Below, one piece after another: positions 1 through 7,638 of a stretch of DNA of 64,000 nt. Origin of the DNA: CAVVMA01 sp963788205 (GTDB lineage: Bacteria > Desulfobacterota > Binatia > Binatales > Binataceae); assembly GCA_963788205.1 (NCBI GenBank), contig CAWBGG010000002.1:806001-870000 (forward strand), given 5' to 3'. Under the pieces are notes generated by a model. It was not told the DNA's origin. It worked only from the letters and a program-made list of their open reading frames with translations, and searched no databases. A program made the position numbers and the translations under genes. The stretch's first letter is position 1; every line of letters begins with the position of its first letter.

Positions 1-942
1 GGCAATGCCTTGCCCGGCGATCCCGTCGCCAAGGGGCTGGACTACGAGTACGGCACCTCGGCGATCGAATTCTCGTTTGTCGCTTGCCGCCAGTGCGGCC
101 ATGTGTACCTCAATCCGCGGCCGACTATCGAGTCCGCCCGGGCCATCTATCCGCAGAATTACTACGCCTTTGCCGGAGCGCACCGCACCGGGGCGCTGTC
201 CGTGCTTGGGCGGATCAAGGACATTGTAGTCAGCCGGCGCATCCGCGCGATGGTTGGCGCCCTGCCGCCCGGCGGCCGAGTGCTGGAGGCCGGCTGCGGC
301 GACGGTTCGCTCTTGATCTCCATCCGCGCGGTCCGGCCGGACCTGAAACTCGCCGGGTTGGATCTTCAGTTCTCCGCCGACACCCGCAGGCTTTTGCGGG
401 AGCACGACATCGAGGCCATAGAGGCTGCGTTGGAAGAGGCTCGATTCGACTGCCTCTTCGACATGGTCATCATGAACCAGTTCATCGAACACCTGTGGGA
501 CGCGCGCGCGTGCATGGCGAGCATCAACGCCGGCCTGAAGATGGGCGGCGTCGTGAGCATCTCGACGCCCAACCTCGACGGCTACGACCGGCGCCTGTTC
601 AAGGATCGCGCCTGGGGCGGATATCACTTTCCGCGCCACCTCAACCTGTTCACTGCCGAGTCGCTTGGCCGGTTCGTCGAAGCCTTCGGCTTTCAAGCGA
701 TCCGGACCGCGAATCTCGCGGCGCCGTTGATCTGGGTGGCCAGCTTGCACAACTACCTGATGACCAAGCGATACGCCGCACACCGCCTGTTCACCGATTC
801 GAATCTGATCGTCCTCTCCATCGCGACCCTGCTCGATATGGCCGCAGCGCGGCTCGGCGCGGCCACTTCAAATCAGCAATTGATCGCGAAGAAGGTGAAA
901 GATCCGGCGCGCTCCGATGGTCGTTTGCGGGCGACAAACTAA
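1..942 (+). CDS. class I SAM-dependent methyltransferase, 5' end outside window
   Basis: The reading frame is open to the left edge of the window, so the true start lies upstream. The visible N-terminus carries a CxxCG element (ACRQCGHVYLNPRP), the second half of the zinc-binding head seen in the Methyltransf_13/23-like proteins that often sit in glycan or lipopolysaccharide clusters. The SAM-binding motif I follows (VLEAGCGDGSLL), then an acidic motif II region, MNQFIEHLWD, and a post-motif SISTPNLDGYD. The methyl acceptor cannot be told from sequence. A TTG at 10 is an internal possible start, but the missing first CxxC argues that the gene begins earlier. Confidence 0.85.
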   Translation, partial: GNALPGDPVAKGLDYEYGTSAIEFSFVACRQCGHVYLNPRPTIESARAIYPQNYYAFAGAHRTGALSVLGRIKDIVVSRRIRAMVGALPPGGRVLEAGCGDGSLLISIRAVRPDLKLAGLDLQFSADTRRLLREHDIEAIEAALEEARFDCLFDMVIMNQFIEHLWDARACMASINAGLKMGGVVSISTPNLDGYDRRLFKDRAWGGYHFPRHLNLFTAESLGRFVEAFGFQAIRTANLAAPLIWVASLHNYLMTKRYAAHRLFTDSNLIVLSIATLLDMAAARLGAATSNQQLIAKKVKDPARSDGRLRATN

Positions 943-1072
943 AGTTGCCTGAGTACTCCGCGCGCGCGAAAGCTCCGCAACCGCGATCGAGCCGAGTGAG
1001 TGGCTCGCGATTCTGCTTCTGGTATCGTCGTGCCAGTCCGCGTATCGCGCGCCGAGTGATCAACAGGTTCGC

Positions 1073-2620
1073 TTGAGTATTGCAGCACCATCGCCCGCTA
1101 CGATCGTCGAGCACGATCCGGTACCCGTGCACAAATGGGCGGCGGGCGGGGCCGTGATGATCGGCGCGGTGCTGCAGGTCCTGGACGTGTCGATCATAAA
1201 TGTCGCACTTCCCTACATGCAGCAGACCTTTCATGTGGGTATCGACCAAATCAGCTGGGTAGTCACCAGCTACCTGGCCGCGATCAGCGTGACGATTCCG
1301 ATGACCGGCTGGGTCGCAACCCGAATCGGCCGCAAGCGCTACCTGCTCGGCTCCATGCTGGCGTTCGTGGCCGCCTCCGCCTTGTGCGGGCTGGCGCGCG
1401 GAATCGGCCAGATCGTCGTCTTCCGGGTGATTCAGGGGATTGCCGGCGCCGCGATGATACCGCTCTCGCAGGCGGTCATGCTCGAAAGCTTCCCGGTCGA
1501 AGAGCACACGATGGCGATGACCACCTTCGGGATGGGCATAATGGTCGCGCCGGTGCTGGGCCCGACTATCGGCGGCTGGATCACGATGCATTGGAGCTGG
1601 CGCTGGATCTTCTACATCAATGTGCCAACCGGCATCGTCGGCGTTTTGATGGTGCAGGCGTTCGTGCACGATCCGCCTTATCTGCGCAAGCAGCGCGGCC
1701 ATGGCCGGGTCGACTATCTCGGGATCATTCTTATCGTGCTGGCGCTGGGGCTCTTTCAAATCGTGCTGGGCCGCGGCGGACGGGCCGGATGGTTCGCCTC
1801 GCGATGGGTTTGCGCCTGCTCGCTGGCCTCGGTTCTTTCGATGGTGCTGTTCGTGCGGCGCGAGTTGCGCTTTCCCGAGCCGATTCTCGACTTGCGGATG
1901 CTGAAAATCTTCGGCTTCACGCTCTCGGTGCTGCTGCTCTCGCTGCAGGCGCTGGTGCTGTTCAGCGTCAATCTGCTGAACCCGCTCTTTATGGAAACCG
2001 TGCTGGGCTATGACGCGTGGAAGGCGGGCCTGGCGGTCGCGCCGCGCGGGATCGGTGTGATCGTCGCGCTCCTGCTTGCGAGCCAACTGGCGCGGCGCGG
2101 GACCGACATGCGTCCGTTTGTCGCCGGGGGCTTCTTGCTCGGCGCGTTCGAGGTCTGGCGGATGTCGCACTGGACGCTGGCAACCGGCACCGGCGCGGTG
2201 TTGCTGCCGATCTTCCTGTTCGGGCTGGGGCTCGGCGCGGTCTATCCGACCCTGACCGCGATTGGCGTCGGTCAGATTCGCCGCGAGCGGATCGGTCTCG
2301 CGGCCAGCCTGTTCAACATGATGATCAATACCGGCGCCGCGGCCGGTATCGCGGTGGTCACGAATCTGCTGACGGTCCGATGGCGCGTGCACCAGGCCGC
2401 GCTCGGCCTGGGCGCGCCGACAGCGATGATCGTGGCGCCCGAGATGGCGCCGGTCGTTGCTCCGGGCCATCTCGTGCACAGCGCGCTTGCGTCGCAGGCC
2501 TGGCTGATGGCCTACAACGATATGTATTGGGGTCTGGCGATCGTGGTGCTGCTGCTCGCGCCATGGCCGTTGTTGCTCAAGCGTGCCGCCGGCGCCGCCG
2601 GCGAGATGATATTGGAGTGA
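1073..2620 (+). CDS. DHA2-family (EmrB/QacA-type) MFS multidrug efflux permease
   Basis: The product is about 515 residues and has the repeated hydrophobic segments of a 14-helix DHA2 transporter. Family motifs are visible: the helix-1 D-x-x-x-V-N-V-A-L-P-like stretch (LDVSIINVALPYM), WVVTSYLAAISVTIPM, motif A (GWVATRIGRKR) and the motif C-like GMGIMVAPVLGPTIGGW. It should act as a proton-driven exporter in the inner membrane; the substrate is unknown. The start is TTG at 1073, placed before MSIAAPSP. The TGA stop lies inside a 48-bp repeat that recurs at 7591. In the uninterrupted locus this stop would sit a few bases before the ATG of the methyltransferase now at 7625. Confidence 0.9.
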   Translation: MSIAAPSPATIVEHDPVPVHKWAAGGAVMIGAVLQVLDVSIINVALPYMQQTFHVGIDQISWVVTSYLAAISVTIPMTGWVATRIGRKRYLLGSMLAFVAASALCGLARGIGQIVVFRVIQGIAGAAMIPLSQAVMLESFPVEEHTMAMTTFGMGIMVAPVLGPTIGGWITMHWSWRWIFYINVPTGIVGVLMVQAFVHDPPYLRKQRGHGRVDYLGIILIVLALGLFQIVLGRGGRAGWFASRWVCACSLASVLSMVLFVRRELRFPEPILDLRMLKIFGFTLSVLLLSLQALVLFSVNLLNPLFMETVLGYDAWKAGLAVAPRGIGVIVALLLASQLARRGTDMRPFVAGGFLLGAFEVWRMSHWTLATGTGAVLLPIFLFGLGLGAVYPTLTAIGVGQIRRERIGLAASLFNMMINTGAAAGIAVVTNLLTVRWRVHQAALGLGAPTAMIVAPEMAPVVAPGHLVHSALASQAWLMAYNDMYWGLAIVVLLLAPWPLLLKRAAGAAGEMILE

Positions 2621-2637
2621 CTAATGGGAAAAGCACC
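2590..2637. repeat. left copy of 48-bp direct repeat, putative attL
   Basis: These 48 bases match 7591-7638 with two differences (2595 versus 7596 and 2620 versus 7621). The second difference changes the efflux gene's TGA stop to TGG in the right copy. The repeat holds the end of the MFS gene, a GGAG ribosome binding site and an ATGGGAAAAGCACC start context. An integrase C-terminal fragment begins immediately to its right. The arrangement fits an attachment site duplicated when an element integrated between two coupled genes. Confidence 0.75.
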
Positions 2638-3057
2638 GGCACGCGGACGCTGGTTTTCGGCAACGCCCATGATCGCCCCGTTGCGCTCGCGACTATCAGC
2701 CTCGCATGGCGCAAGGCATCGGCGGCGTGCGGTTTGAGTTATCGGCGCCCGTACCTTTTGCGGCACAGCTTCGCTTCGTTCGCGCTCGGGCGGGGGATGA
2801 CGCTGCAAGGGACGGCGGCGGTCCTCGGACACTCCACGATCCAGCAATTGGTAACGACGTACTCGCGATTCACTCGCACGCCGGGCACGCTGGCGAAGCT
2901 CGAGGGTTTGGGTATAACCGACGCCGGGGCTGACGGCGGCGCAACTCGGTATTTCGCGCTGCGGCGTGTATCGGCTCCAGAAAGACGATCCGACGTTCCC
3001 GCAACCGATCAAGTTGGCGAGCGAGGCGCAACAGGGCGCGGCGCGTTATTCATCTGA
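2638..3057 (+). pseudogene. tyrosine recombinase (integrase), C-terminal remnant
   Basis: Directly after the left repeat the frame reads as the C-terminal catalytic third of a phage-type integrase. LRHSFASFALGRG carries the second catalytic Arg and the His, VLGHSTIQQLVTTYSRF carries the conserved Gly-His and the nucleophilic Tyr, and both are spaced as in the family. The N-terminal core-binding domain and first catalytic Arg are missing, so no functional protein is expected. Homology appears to end near 2920; the frame then runs out of phase through an AlpA-like coding stretch. Its position against the repeat marks it as the relic of the enzyme that mobilised this island. Confidence 0.75.
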
Positions 3058-3127
3058 GGCACTGTTTCGATGGATCGATCAGCGCGCCAAGGCGACGAAG
3101 CCAAAACCGGAGCGGGAGCCTTACTAA
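2918..3127 (+). pseudogene. AlpA-family excisionase/regulator remnant
   Basis: The frame reads LTAAQLGISRCGVYRLQK, then FPQPIKLASEA and, near the end, EALFRWIDQRA. This is the AlpA winged-helix layout: a helix-turn-helix with GISR-x-x-VYRL, then F-P-x-P-I-K-L, then W-I-x-x-R. AlpA proteins direct excision or transcription of integrated elements and usually lie beside the integrase, as here. There is no ATG, GTG or TTG before the HTH, because a stop lies at 2915-2917, so the 5' end has probably been lost or fused. Confidence 0.65.
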
Positions 3128-3349
3128 CAACGCGATCCGCGCTCGACAGGGCGGTTAACAGCCGCCACGACGGCGCAACTCGGCATTTCGCGCTACACGA
3201 TCCATCGCCTGATCCGCCGTTTCGGGCTTCAAGCGCGAAGGCGGGGCGCGGTACACTTGATCCAACGACGCCGCGATTCCTTCGCGCCGCGTTATGCCGC
3301 AACTGCCGTGGGCCACCGAGGCGCTCATGCCTTTTCGATGACGAGTTAG
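3128..3349 (+). pseudogene. helix-turn-helix protein remnant, second copy of TAQLGISR motif
   Basis: Directly after the AlpA-like stop, in the same frame, a second HTH-like stretch reads TAQLGISRYTIHRLIRRFG. About 23 bases around it are almost identical to the equivalent part of the AlpA-like frame, so the two share an ancestral segment or one is a partial duplication. The downstream residues are Arg-rich and not recognisable. No usable start codon precedes the HTH. It is listed as a remnant of a DNA-binding protein. Confidence 0.4.
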
Positions 3350-3413
3350 GCGGCCCTTGGCGCAGCGACTCAGGACGAGTATACATCATTTCTGGCGGTC
3401 CAGAGCAGGACAA

Positions 3414-3625
3414 ATGCGATGCTCAAAATGCCCGAATTGCCGCATCAGACAGTTCAAGAATCCAATCCCAGGGGCCGCAAGTTCAAATTTTGGGAGTCCC
3501 GCTACGACGGTTCGTGCCAAAACTGCCACGCGCGCTTGTGGCGTCACGCTGATCTGAATGCCGTTCCCTTTCCGCCGTGGCAACCTTCTGGCGTTCCCTG
3601 TCCATGTTCGTTCGGCAAGGCGTAG
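3414..3625 (+). pseudogene. small two-CxxC zinc-ribbon protein with apparent frameshift
   Basis: An ATG at 3414 opens MRCSKCPNCRIRQFKNP. In the adjacent frame, after about position 3467, the sequence continues as KFKFWESRYDGSCQNCHARLW. Together the halves give the spacing of a short zinc ribbon (CPNC, about 25 residues, CQNC). Each half alone is a poor protein. I infer one small gene broken by a single-base shift. No function is assigned. Confidence 0.35.
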
Positions 3626-3649
3626 ATTGGTAAGGGGGCGCATCATCGA

Positions 3650-4234
3650 ATGATCCGCCTCTTGTTAATCGCGTTCATTTTTCTGGTCATCATCGTGAGT
3701 CTCTTCGCGCCGAAACCGGACACCCAGACACCTGCCCCAAACGACACGCTCTTGGACCCAGAACATCCCGAGCGCGGGACAATAGGCGAGAACATAGCCA
3801 AGGTAACGAAGGTCGAGCACATTCCTAGCAAGCCTTGGGTGCTAATGGGCTGGTCCGCAGCCAACCGTCCGTTCGGATACAAGCAACAGTGGATGCCGTA
3901 CGACTATTATCATAGAAAGGCTGACTGCCTGGCTGCACGGCAATCGATGATCAATTACGACCAAGGGACGGCGGACCAGTCGGCCGCTCTCGACCATTCC
4001 GGCGACACGGCGGCGCAACGAGCGCAACTCGGGGCCATCATCGGGGAAACGGCTGCCGATGATGCGAGTTCAAAGTGCGTTCAAGTTGGCGAAGAGATTC
4101 CGCTGAAGTGGCAGATGCTACTCTGGCACCTAACCAAGCACCGATGGATTAAGTTTGACCGTTTTACCACCAAAGCCGAATGTGAGGCTAATTTGCACGA
4201 CGACATCCGAGGCAAGTGCGTTCCCCTGCAATAG
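3650..4234 (+). CDS. hypothetical protein with N-terminal membrane anchor
   Basis: The 194-residue product starts MIRLLLIAFIFLVIIVSLFA, one hydrophobic helix or uncleaved signal, followed by a Pro/Thr-rich linker and a soluble domain. The domain has a few Cys residues (KADCLAARQS, SSKCVQVGEE, KAECEANL, GKCVPLQ). The repeated context K-A-D/E-C resembles small exported bacterial domains of unknown function that show a residue count and cleaned nucleotide field to the user. I do not recognise the family. It lies inside the repeat-bounded island and its base composition is less GC-rich than the flanking core genes. Confidence 0.65.
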   Translation: MIRLLLIAFIFLVIIVSLFAPKPDTQTPAPNDTLLDPEHPERGTIGENIAKVTKVEHIPSKPWVLMGWSAANRPFGYKQQWMPYDYYHRKADCLAARQSMINYDQGTADQSAALDHSGDTAAQRAQLGAIIGETAADDASSKCVQVGEEIPLKWQMLLWHLTKHRWIKFDRFTTKAECEANLHDDIRGKCVPLQ

Positions 4235-4438
4235 CGAGTACCAGATAGAGGCACTTTTTTGACCGCCCGAATGCGCGGGCAACAAATCGGCGCGCGCCAA
4301 AGCGTCTAAACGTGGCGGCGCTGCTCAGGTGGGATGCGGTCGCGCAAGATTGTTATCGGCGAGAGTCCGCGCGGGCTCCTCCGCGCGATTCCTTATGCCC
4401 CCGTTTTGCGAGTCGGGGAGATGAAATATCATTGCCGG

Positions 4439-5206
4439 ATGAGCAGCCGCGACGAAAAGAGCACCCGACAACCAATTCCCAAGGCGCTGGAGGCAAAAAT
4501 CCTGCTGGAGTGCGCACGAAGGTGCGCGCTGTGCTTCCAAGTCGATCCTGACTTGGGCGAAAAAGATGGGCAGATAGCCCACCTTGACCGCGACCCCGCC
4601 AATAACAACGAAGACAATCTCGCTTTCTTTTGCCTGCGCCACCACAGCCTGTACGACTCAACAACGAGCCAGCACAAAAACTATACGACACTAGAGGTGA
4701 AGGCGGCACGCAAAAAACTGACCGAGTTGATCGCCCAAAGGAAGGAACTCGTCGCCTCTAGGGGCGACAATCCAGCGCAGCCCACGCCTCGGGAAGCGGA
4801 CAGGAAGACCCTAGACGATTTACTGCGAATTCTCCCAAGCGGTGGAGGGATCGCCTTCATTCGGGGTTTCGATTTTGGCTGCCTTTTCGAGAGAGCTAGA
4901 CTCAGCGACATGAAAGAGTTCTTAAGTACGCGCAGAGACGCGCCGGAACACGAATTCCTGGACTGCGAGTTGGAGACTCTACGCAAGAAGCTTCTGGAAT
5001 CGATGAGCACCTTACTTCAGGAGTTGTCGGTGAATACTTGGCCTCTGAAAGGTTCCGTCACCCACGCCAGGGTTCCCAGCGAGTGGCAAGAGAAGCAGCC
5101 TGAGAGATGGAGGGGGACAGTGCAGAAAATTAATGAAGCTGCGGATGAAACCTGCAAGAACTATGACGCTCTAGTCCGCGCGGCTCGCAACCGACTCCTA
5201 AATTAG
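4439..5206 (+). CDS. HNH-type putative nuclease with C-terminal helical domain
   Basis: The N-terminal 80 residues fit an HNH zinc-finger nuclease: RRCALCFQVD supplies a Cys pair, GQIAHLDRDPANN the His plus Asn-rich turn, and NLAFFCLRHHSLYD the second Cys and His-His. The C-terminal 150 residues are helical, with IAFIRGFDFGCLF and FLDCELETLRKKLLES as landmarks. Their function is not known to me; a sensing or effector-control role is possible. ATG 4439 was chosen; an in-frame ATG at 4421 is also possible, but GGGGAG directly abuts it. Lower GC than the core genes and its place in the island suggest recent transfer. A defence role is inference only. Confidence 0.75.
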   Translation: MSSRDEKSTRQPIPKALEAKILLECARRCALCFQVDPDLGEKDGQIAHLDRDPANNNEDNLAFFCLRHHSLYDSTTSQHKNYTTLEVKAARKKLTELIAQRKELVASRGDNPAQPTPREADRKTLDDLLRILPSGGGIAFIRGFDFGCLFERARLSDMKEFLSTRRDAPEHEFLDCELETLRKKLLESMSTLLQELSVNTWPLKGSVTHARVPSEWQEKQPERWRGTVQKINEAADETCKNYDALVRAARNRLLN

Positions 5207-5414
5207 CGTGCAAACCGTTCGCTCACGAAGCTACGAATCTGGTTTGCCAAGCTGTGGCAGTGATTCGGAACCACCTTCACTCCGGTCTGATCGTTGAGGC
5301 GTCTCAAAAATTGGGGCTAAACTGGGGCTAACTTTTGGACCGCTATAGGTTTCGACGGGTCGGGAGGGGGCGTTATCGATCCAGAAAAGCCGCGATGTTC
5401 CTGGATAACGCCCA

Positions 5415-5490
5415 AGTAGCTGCTGTCATTCCCGCGCGTCTGCCGTGTCCGGCGCGCGAGGAATCTCGGATCCGGGACCCTTCGCGCGCC
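5415..5490. repeat. dispersed repeat, copy A
   Basis: Read on the plus strand, TGTCATTCCCGCGCG is followed by GTGTCCGGCGCGCG, then ATCTCGG and GGGACCCTTCGCGCG. The reverse complement of 30549-30690 shows the same blocks in the same order with an extra middle segment. The copy lies within a degenerate protein-kinase remnant. It belongs to the TGTCAT...ATCTCGG class of short interspersed repeats seen between genes of many environmental genomes. Confidence 0.6.
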
Positions 5491-5690
5491 AGCAAGAGGA
5501 CGCGCCGCCGCGTAGGGCATCACGAGGTACATCGGCTCCCCGGCTGAGTTCTCAAGATCAGAGTGATCGAGGACGGGCATGATATTGGCGTGATTCAGGC
5601 GCGTAGATGCGAGAACTTCGTTACGAAAGCGATCCTGCGTCCGCTGAAGGGCGGGGGTCAGGGCAGTGTCTATCTGGTCGAAGACCTCTC
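5490..5690 (-). pseudogene. Ser/Thr protein kinase fragment (alphaC to hinge)
   Basis: On the minus strand the frame reads RFRNEVLASTRLNHANIMPV, then LDHSDLE and PMYLVMPYAA. This is the alphaC helix, beta4 and beta5/hinge part of a Hanks-type kinase (E in alphaC, H-x-N-I-M-P-V, LVMPY). Beyond the hinge the similarity breaks into the dispersed repeat copy A. The glycine loop is not upstream in this frame; a matching N-lobe lies on the opposite strand. No active kinase can be made. Confidence 0.6.
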
Positions 5691-5745
5691 AGGCGGCGAA
5701 GGCCAATTCGCGTTGAAACACGTCGCCAATCCGCGACCCAACCAA
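5620..5745 (+). pseudogene. Ser/Thr protein kinase fragment (N-lobe)
   Basis: On the plus strand the frame reads LRPLKGGGQGSVYLVED and then FALKHVANPRP, a glycine-rich loop followed by the beta3 V/F-A-L-K lysine of a Hanks-type kinase. It stops resembling a kinase about 40 residues in. The piece that should follow is found on the minus strand at 5490-5690. The two fragments together look like one gene broken by an inversion near 5640. Confidence 0.55.
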
Positions 5746-6148
5746 GAGGATCTTCCAGCGGTTTCCGAATATCCGTGGCGACGATGCCATGCAGTTCTCG
5801 GCTCTGCGCTTGATTTTACCGACGCGCGGCCCTTCACTCAACTTCGGGCCACTCCGCGCGGCGTCGCGTGGCCGCCGGACGCGGCAAGGGAGATGGTCCT
5901 CAGCGCCGTTGCGCGGCCGCTGGCCGCAGATCGATCACGCCGTGCGGAAGATCAAGATCAGATCGGGACGATTGCGCGCCGCCCGGAACTACATCCCTCG
6001 CATCCGCTGTGACTTTCAACCCCACGAAGCACTATCGCGGCTTGTGTTGAGTCTCCGTCTTCACCTCTTGAATCTGGTAGGATTCCTTTAGCGCTTTGCC
6101 GGGTGCGCGACTCTGGAACTATTTTCAGCGCCGCGAAGCGCGGAAGAT

Positions 6149-6718
6149 ATGGACGGCCTGAAGGGCGCATTTCAAGTAATCAACGGAATGGTCGCGGACG
6201 GGATTATTCGGAAATATGCCGTCGCGGGAGCCGTCGCGACCCTGAACTACATCGAGCCAACTGTTACCGAGGATTTGGATATATTGGTCTCGGTCGATGA
6301 GTTTCAAGGTCGAGCCGGCGGGATCGCTACGATAAGGCCGTTGATTTCCTATCTGGCTGATCGCGGATATACCACGTTCAAAGAAGAGGGCATCGTGATC
6401 GAAGGTTGGCCGGTGCAATTTCTTCCAGTCGCGAACGAGCTTGACGCGGAAGGGTTGGACCAAGCGGTGGAAGTCGAAATCGCCGGGAGCAGCGCGCCGA
6501 TCAAGATTACGACGCTTAGAGCGGAACACCTCGTAGCGACCGCTTTGAAAATTGGGCGGCCAAAAGATCGTGAACGAATTCTTCGCTTTGTCGAAGAAAA
6601 AGCGGTAGATTTGAGCGCGTTGCGAGACGTGCTGAGCCGGCATAATCTACTAGAAGCGTGGTCAAAGTTTTGCGCTCAGGTGGGGGTGCGCGACTTCGAT
6701 GAATCCTTCAAAGGATAA
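6149..6718 (+). CDS. nucleotidyltransferase-fold protein (AbiEii/DUF6036-like)
   Basis: The 189-residue product has the MNT signature VAGAVATLNYIEPTVTEDLD: a G-A/G-x-A turn followed by T-E-D-L-D-I, two Asp residues spaced as metal ligands. LRAEHLVATALKIGRPKDRE follows, typical of the helical end of AbiEii-like and DUF6036 proteins. Such enzymes are often toxins or antitoxin modifiers that transfer nucleotides to tRNA or protein. The 3' end overlaps the next small gene by 20 bases, indicating translational coupling. Its role as part of a toxin-antitoxin pair is inferred from architecture. Confidence 0.7.
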   Translation: MDGLKGAFQVINGMVADGIIRKYAVAGAVATLNYIEPTVTEDLDILVSVDEFQGRAGGIATIRPLISYLADRGYTTFKEEGIVIEGWPVQFLPVANELDAEGLDQAVEVEIAGSSAPIKITTLRAEHLVATALKIGRPKDRERILRFVEEKAVDLSALRDVLSRHNLLEAWSKFCAQVGVRDFDESFKG

Positions 6719-6899
6719 CCGGTTTCCCGATATATCCGACATTCTTGCGCGCAAGGCCGAAGGTCGAAAGCGCCTCGCCGCGCTGTCGTTCGGCCAGAAA
6801 CTCGAGAAACTAGAGGAAATGAGGGGACGGGTTGAGCCGATTCGCAGGGCGCGCGATGCGCGACGCCGCGGCGTGGTGTCTTCGATACCGAACTCCTAG
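6699..6899 (+). CDS. small basic partner of the nucleotidyltransferase
   Basis: This 66-residue reading frame begins inside the end of the nucleotidyltransferase gene (ATG 6699) and is rich in Arg, Lys and Glu. The central stretch RKRLAALSFGQKLEKLEEMR resembles the short helical proteins that follow AbiEii/DUF6036-type nucleotidyltransferases in many genomes. No catalytic motif is visible. I infer a regulatory or antitoxin-like partner because of the overlap and size. Confidence 0.6.
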   Translation: MNPSKDNRFPDISDILARKAEGRKRLAALSFGQKLEKLEEMRGRVEPIRRARDARRRGVVSSIPNS

Positions 6900-7095
6900 C
6901 GTCCGCCAGAAAGAATCCTAAGTCCGGCGCGTCTGCCGGTTCGCCACGCCCGCGTCTTCGCTGCTGAATCGGAGGTCTCATGCGGCTGCGAAGGGGAATC
7001 CGCACAAGGATGCGCGGTCGCAGACGGGGCTCCCGAGGCGCAGAAAACAGCCAGTGCCCGGGGGCGTCAAGCCGCCGGTGATGGCGGCTGTGAGG

Positions 7096-7419
7096 TTAGG
7101 GAGAGTGCCCGGCCCGAGGCAGGCCCTCGCTTTTGGATCGCTTGAGCGTCGGGAGGGCCTTGATCGCCTTCCCCGCCTTCCGCTCGGCAAGGCGCAATTC
7201 ATAGAGCGCCTGCAGGTTCAGCCAAAACTGAGCGCCTGTGCCGAAGAAGTGCGCGAGGCGCAAGGCGGTGTCTCCGGTGATCGCCCGCTGCCGGTTGAGA
7301 ATGCCGGTGACACGGTTGGTGGGAACCTTGAGCCGGCGCGACAGCTCCGCCGCGCTCATCTGGAGTTCCTTGAGTTCCTGGGCGAGGTGTTCGCCGCGGT
7401 GTATCGCTGCGCGTGCCAT
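7096..7419 (-). CDS. higA: HigA-family antitoxin, without intact HigB
   Basis: The 107-residue protein opens with HRGEHLAQELKELQMSAAEL and continues LSRRLKVPTNRVTGILNRQR, a helix-turn-helix of the HigA/VapI type. WLNLQALYELRLAE is the usual HigA ending before the C-terminal tail. HigA normally follows higB and neutralises the mRNA-cleaving toxin. Here the 12 bases upstream are preceded only by the last codons of a HigB (VDVEITDYH, stop 7432-7434), joined to an integrase fragment. The toxin has been deleted and the antitoxin is an orphan. Confidence 0.85.
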   Translation of the reverse strand: MARAAIHRGEHLAQELKELQMSAAELSRRLKVPTNRVTGILNRQRAITGDTALRLAHFFGTGAQFWLNLQALYELRLAERKAGKAIKALPTLKRSKSEGLPRAGHSP

Positions 7420-7431
7420 GACTTTCTCCCT

Positions 7432-7590
7432 CTAGTGGTAATCCGTAATCTCAACATCGACCGGGCCGGATGATCGTGCCGGCCATTCGATCATCTCGAC
7501 GCTGGTGCGGTAGTTTTTGGCGATCTGGTAAATGTCGGCGCCCTCCATCAGGCGGAGACACATAATACGCGTGCCGGGGCTGTAGGCCCA
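7432..7590 (-). pseudogene. integrase C-terminal remnant fused to HigB tail
   Basis: Reading inward from the right repeat, the minus-strand frame gives MCLRLMEGADIYQIAKNYRT and SVEMIE. This is the region between the catalytic Arg and Tyr of a tyrosine recombinase. The LRH box and nucleophilic Tyr have been lost. After MIE the frame switches to GPVDVEITDYH, the usual end of a HigB toxin and 12 bases before higA. A deletion has joined the two genes. This integrase type differs from the remnant at 2638, so at least two elements may have contributed. Confidence 0.6.
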
Positions 7591-7638
7591 CGGCGGCGCC
7601 GGCGAGATGATATTGGAGTGGCTAATGGGAAAAGCACC
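7591..7638. repeat. right copy of 48-bp direct repeat, putative attR
   Basis: The copy matches 2590-2637 at 46 of 48 positions and contains the ribosome binding site and start codon of the methyltransferase at 7625. The left copy contains the stop of the efflux gene plus the same start context. The outer sides of the two copies therefore rebuild an intact MFS-methyltransferase junction with a TGA stop 4 bases from ATG. Confidence 0.75.

Noticed and set aside
791..2479. 562-codon minus-strand frame opposite the MFS gene
   Set aside because: Low-complexity composition and no motif; shadow of the transporter gene.
3470..3510. Possible tRNA 3' half around GTTCAAATTTTGGGAG
   Set aside because: The T-stem pairs only four bases and no acceptor or anticodon arm can be found.
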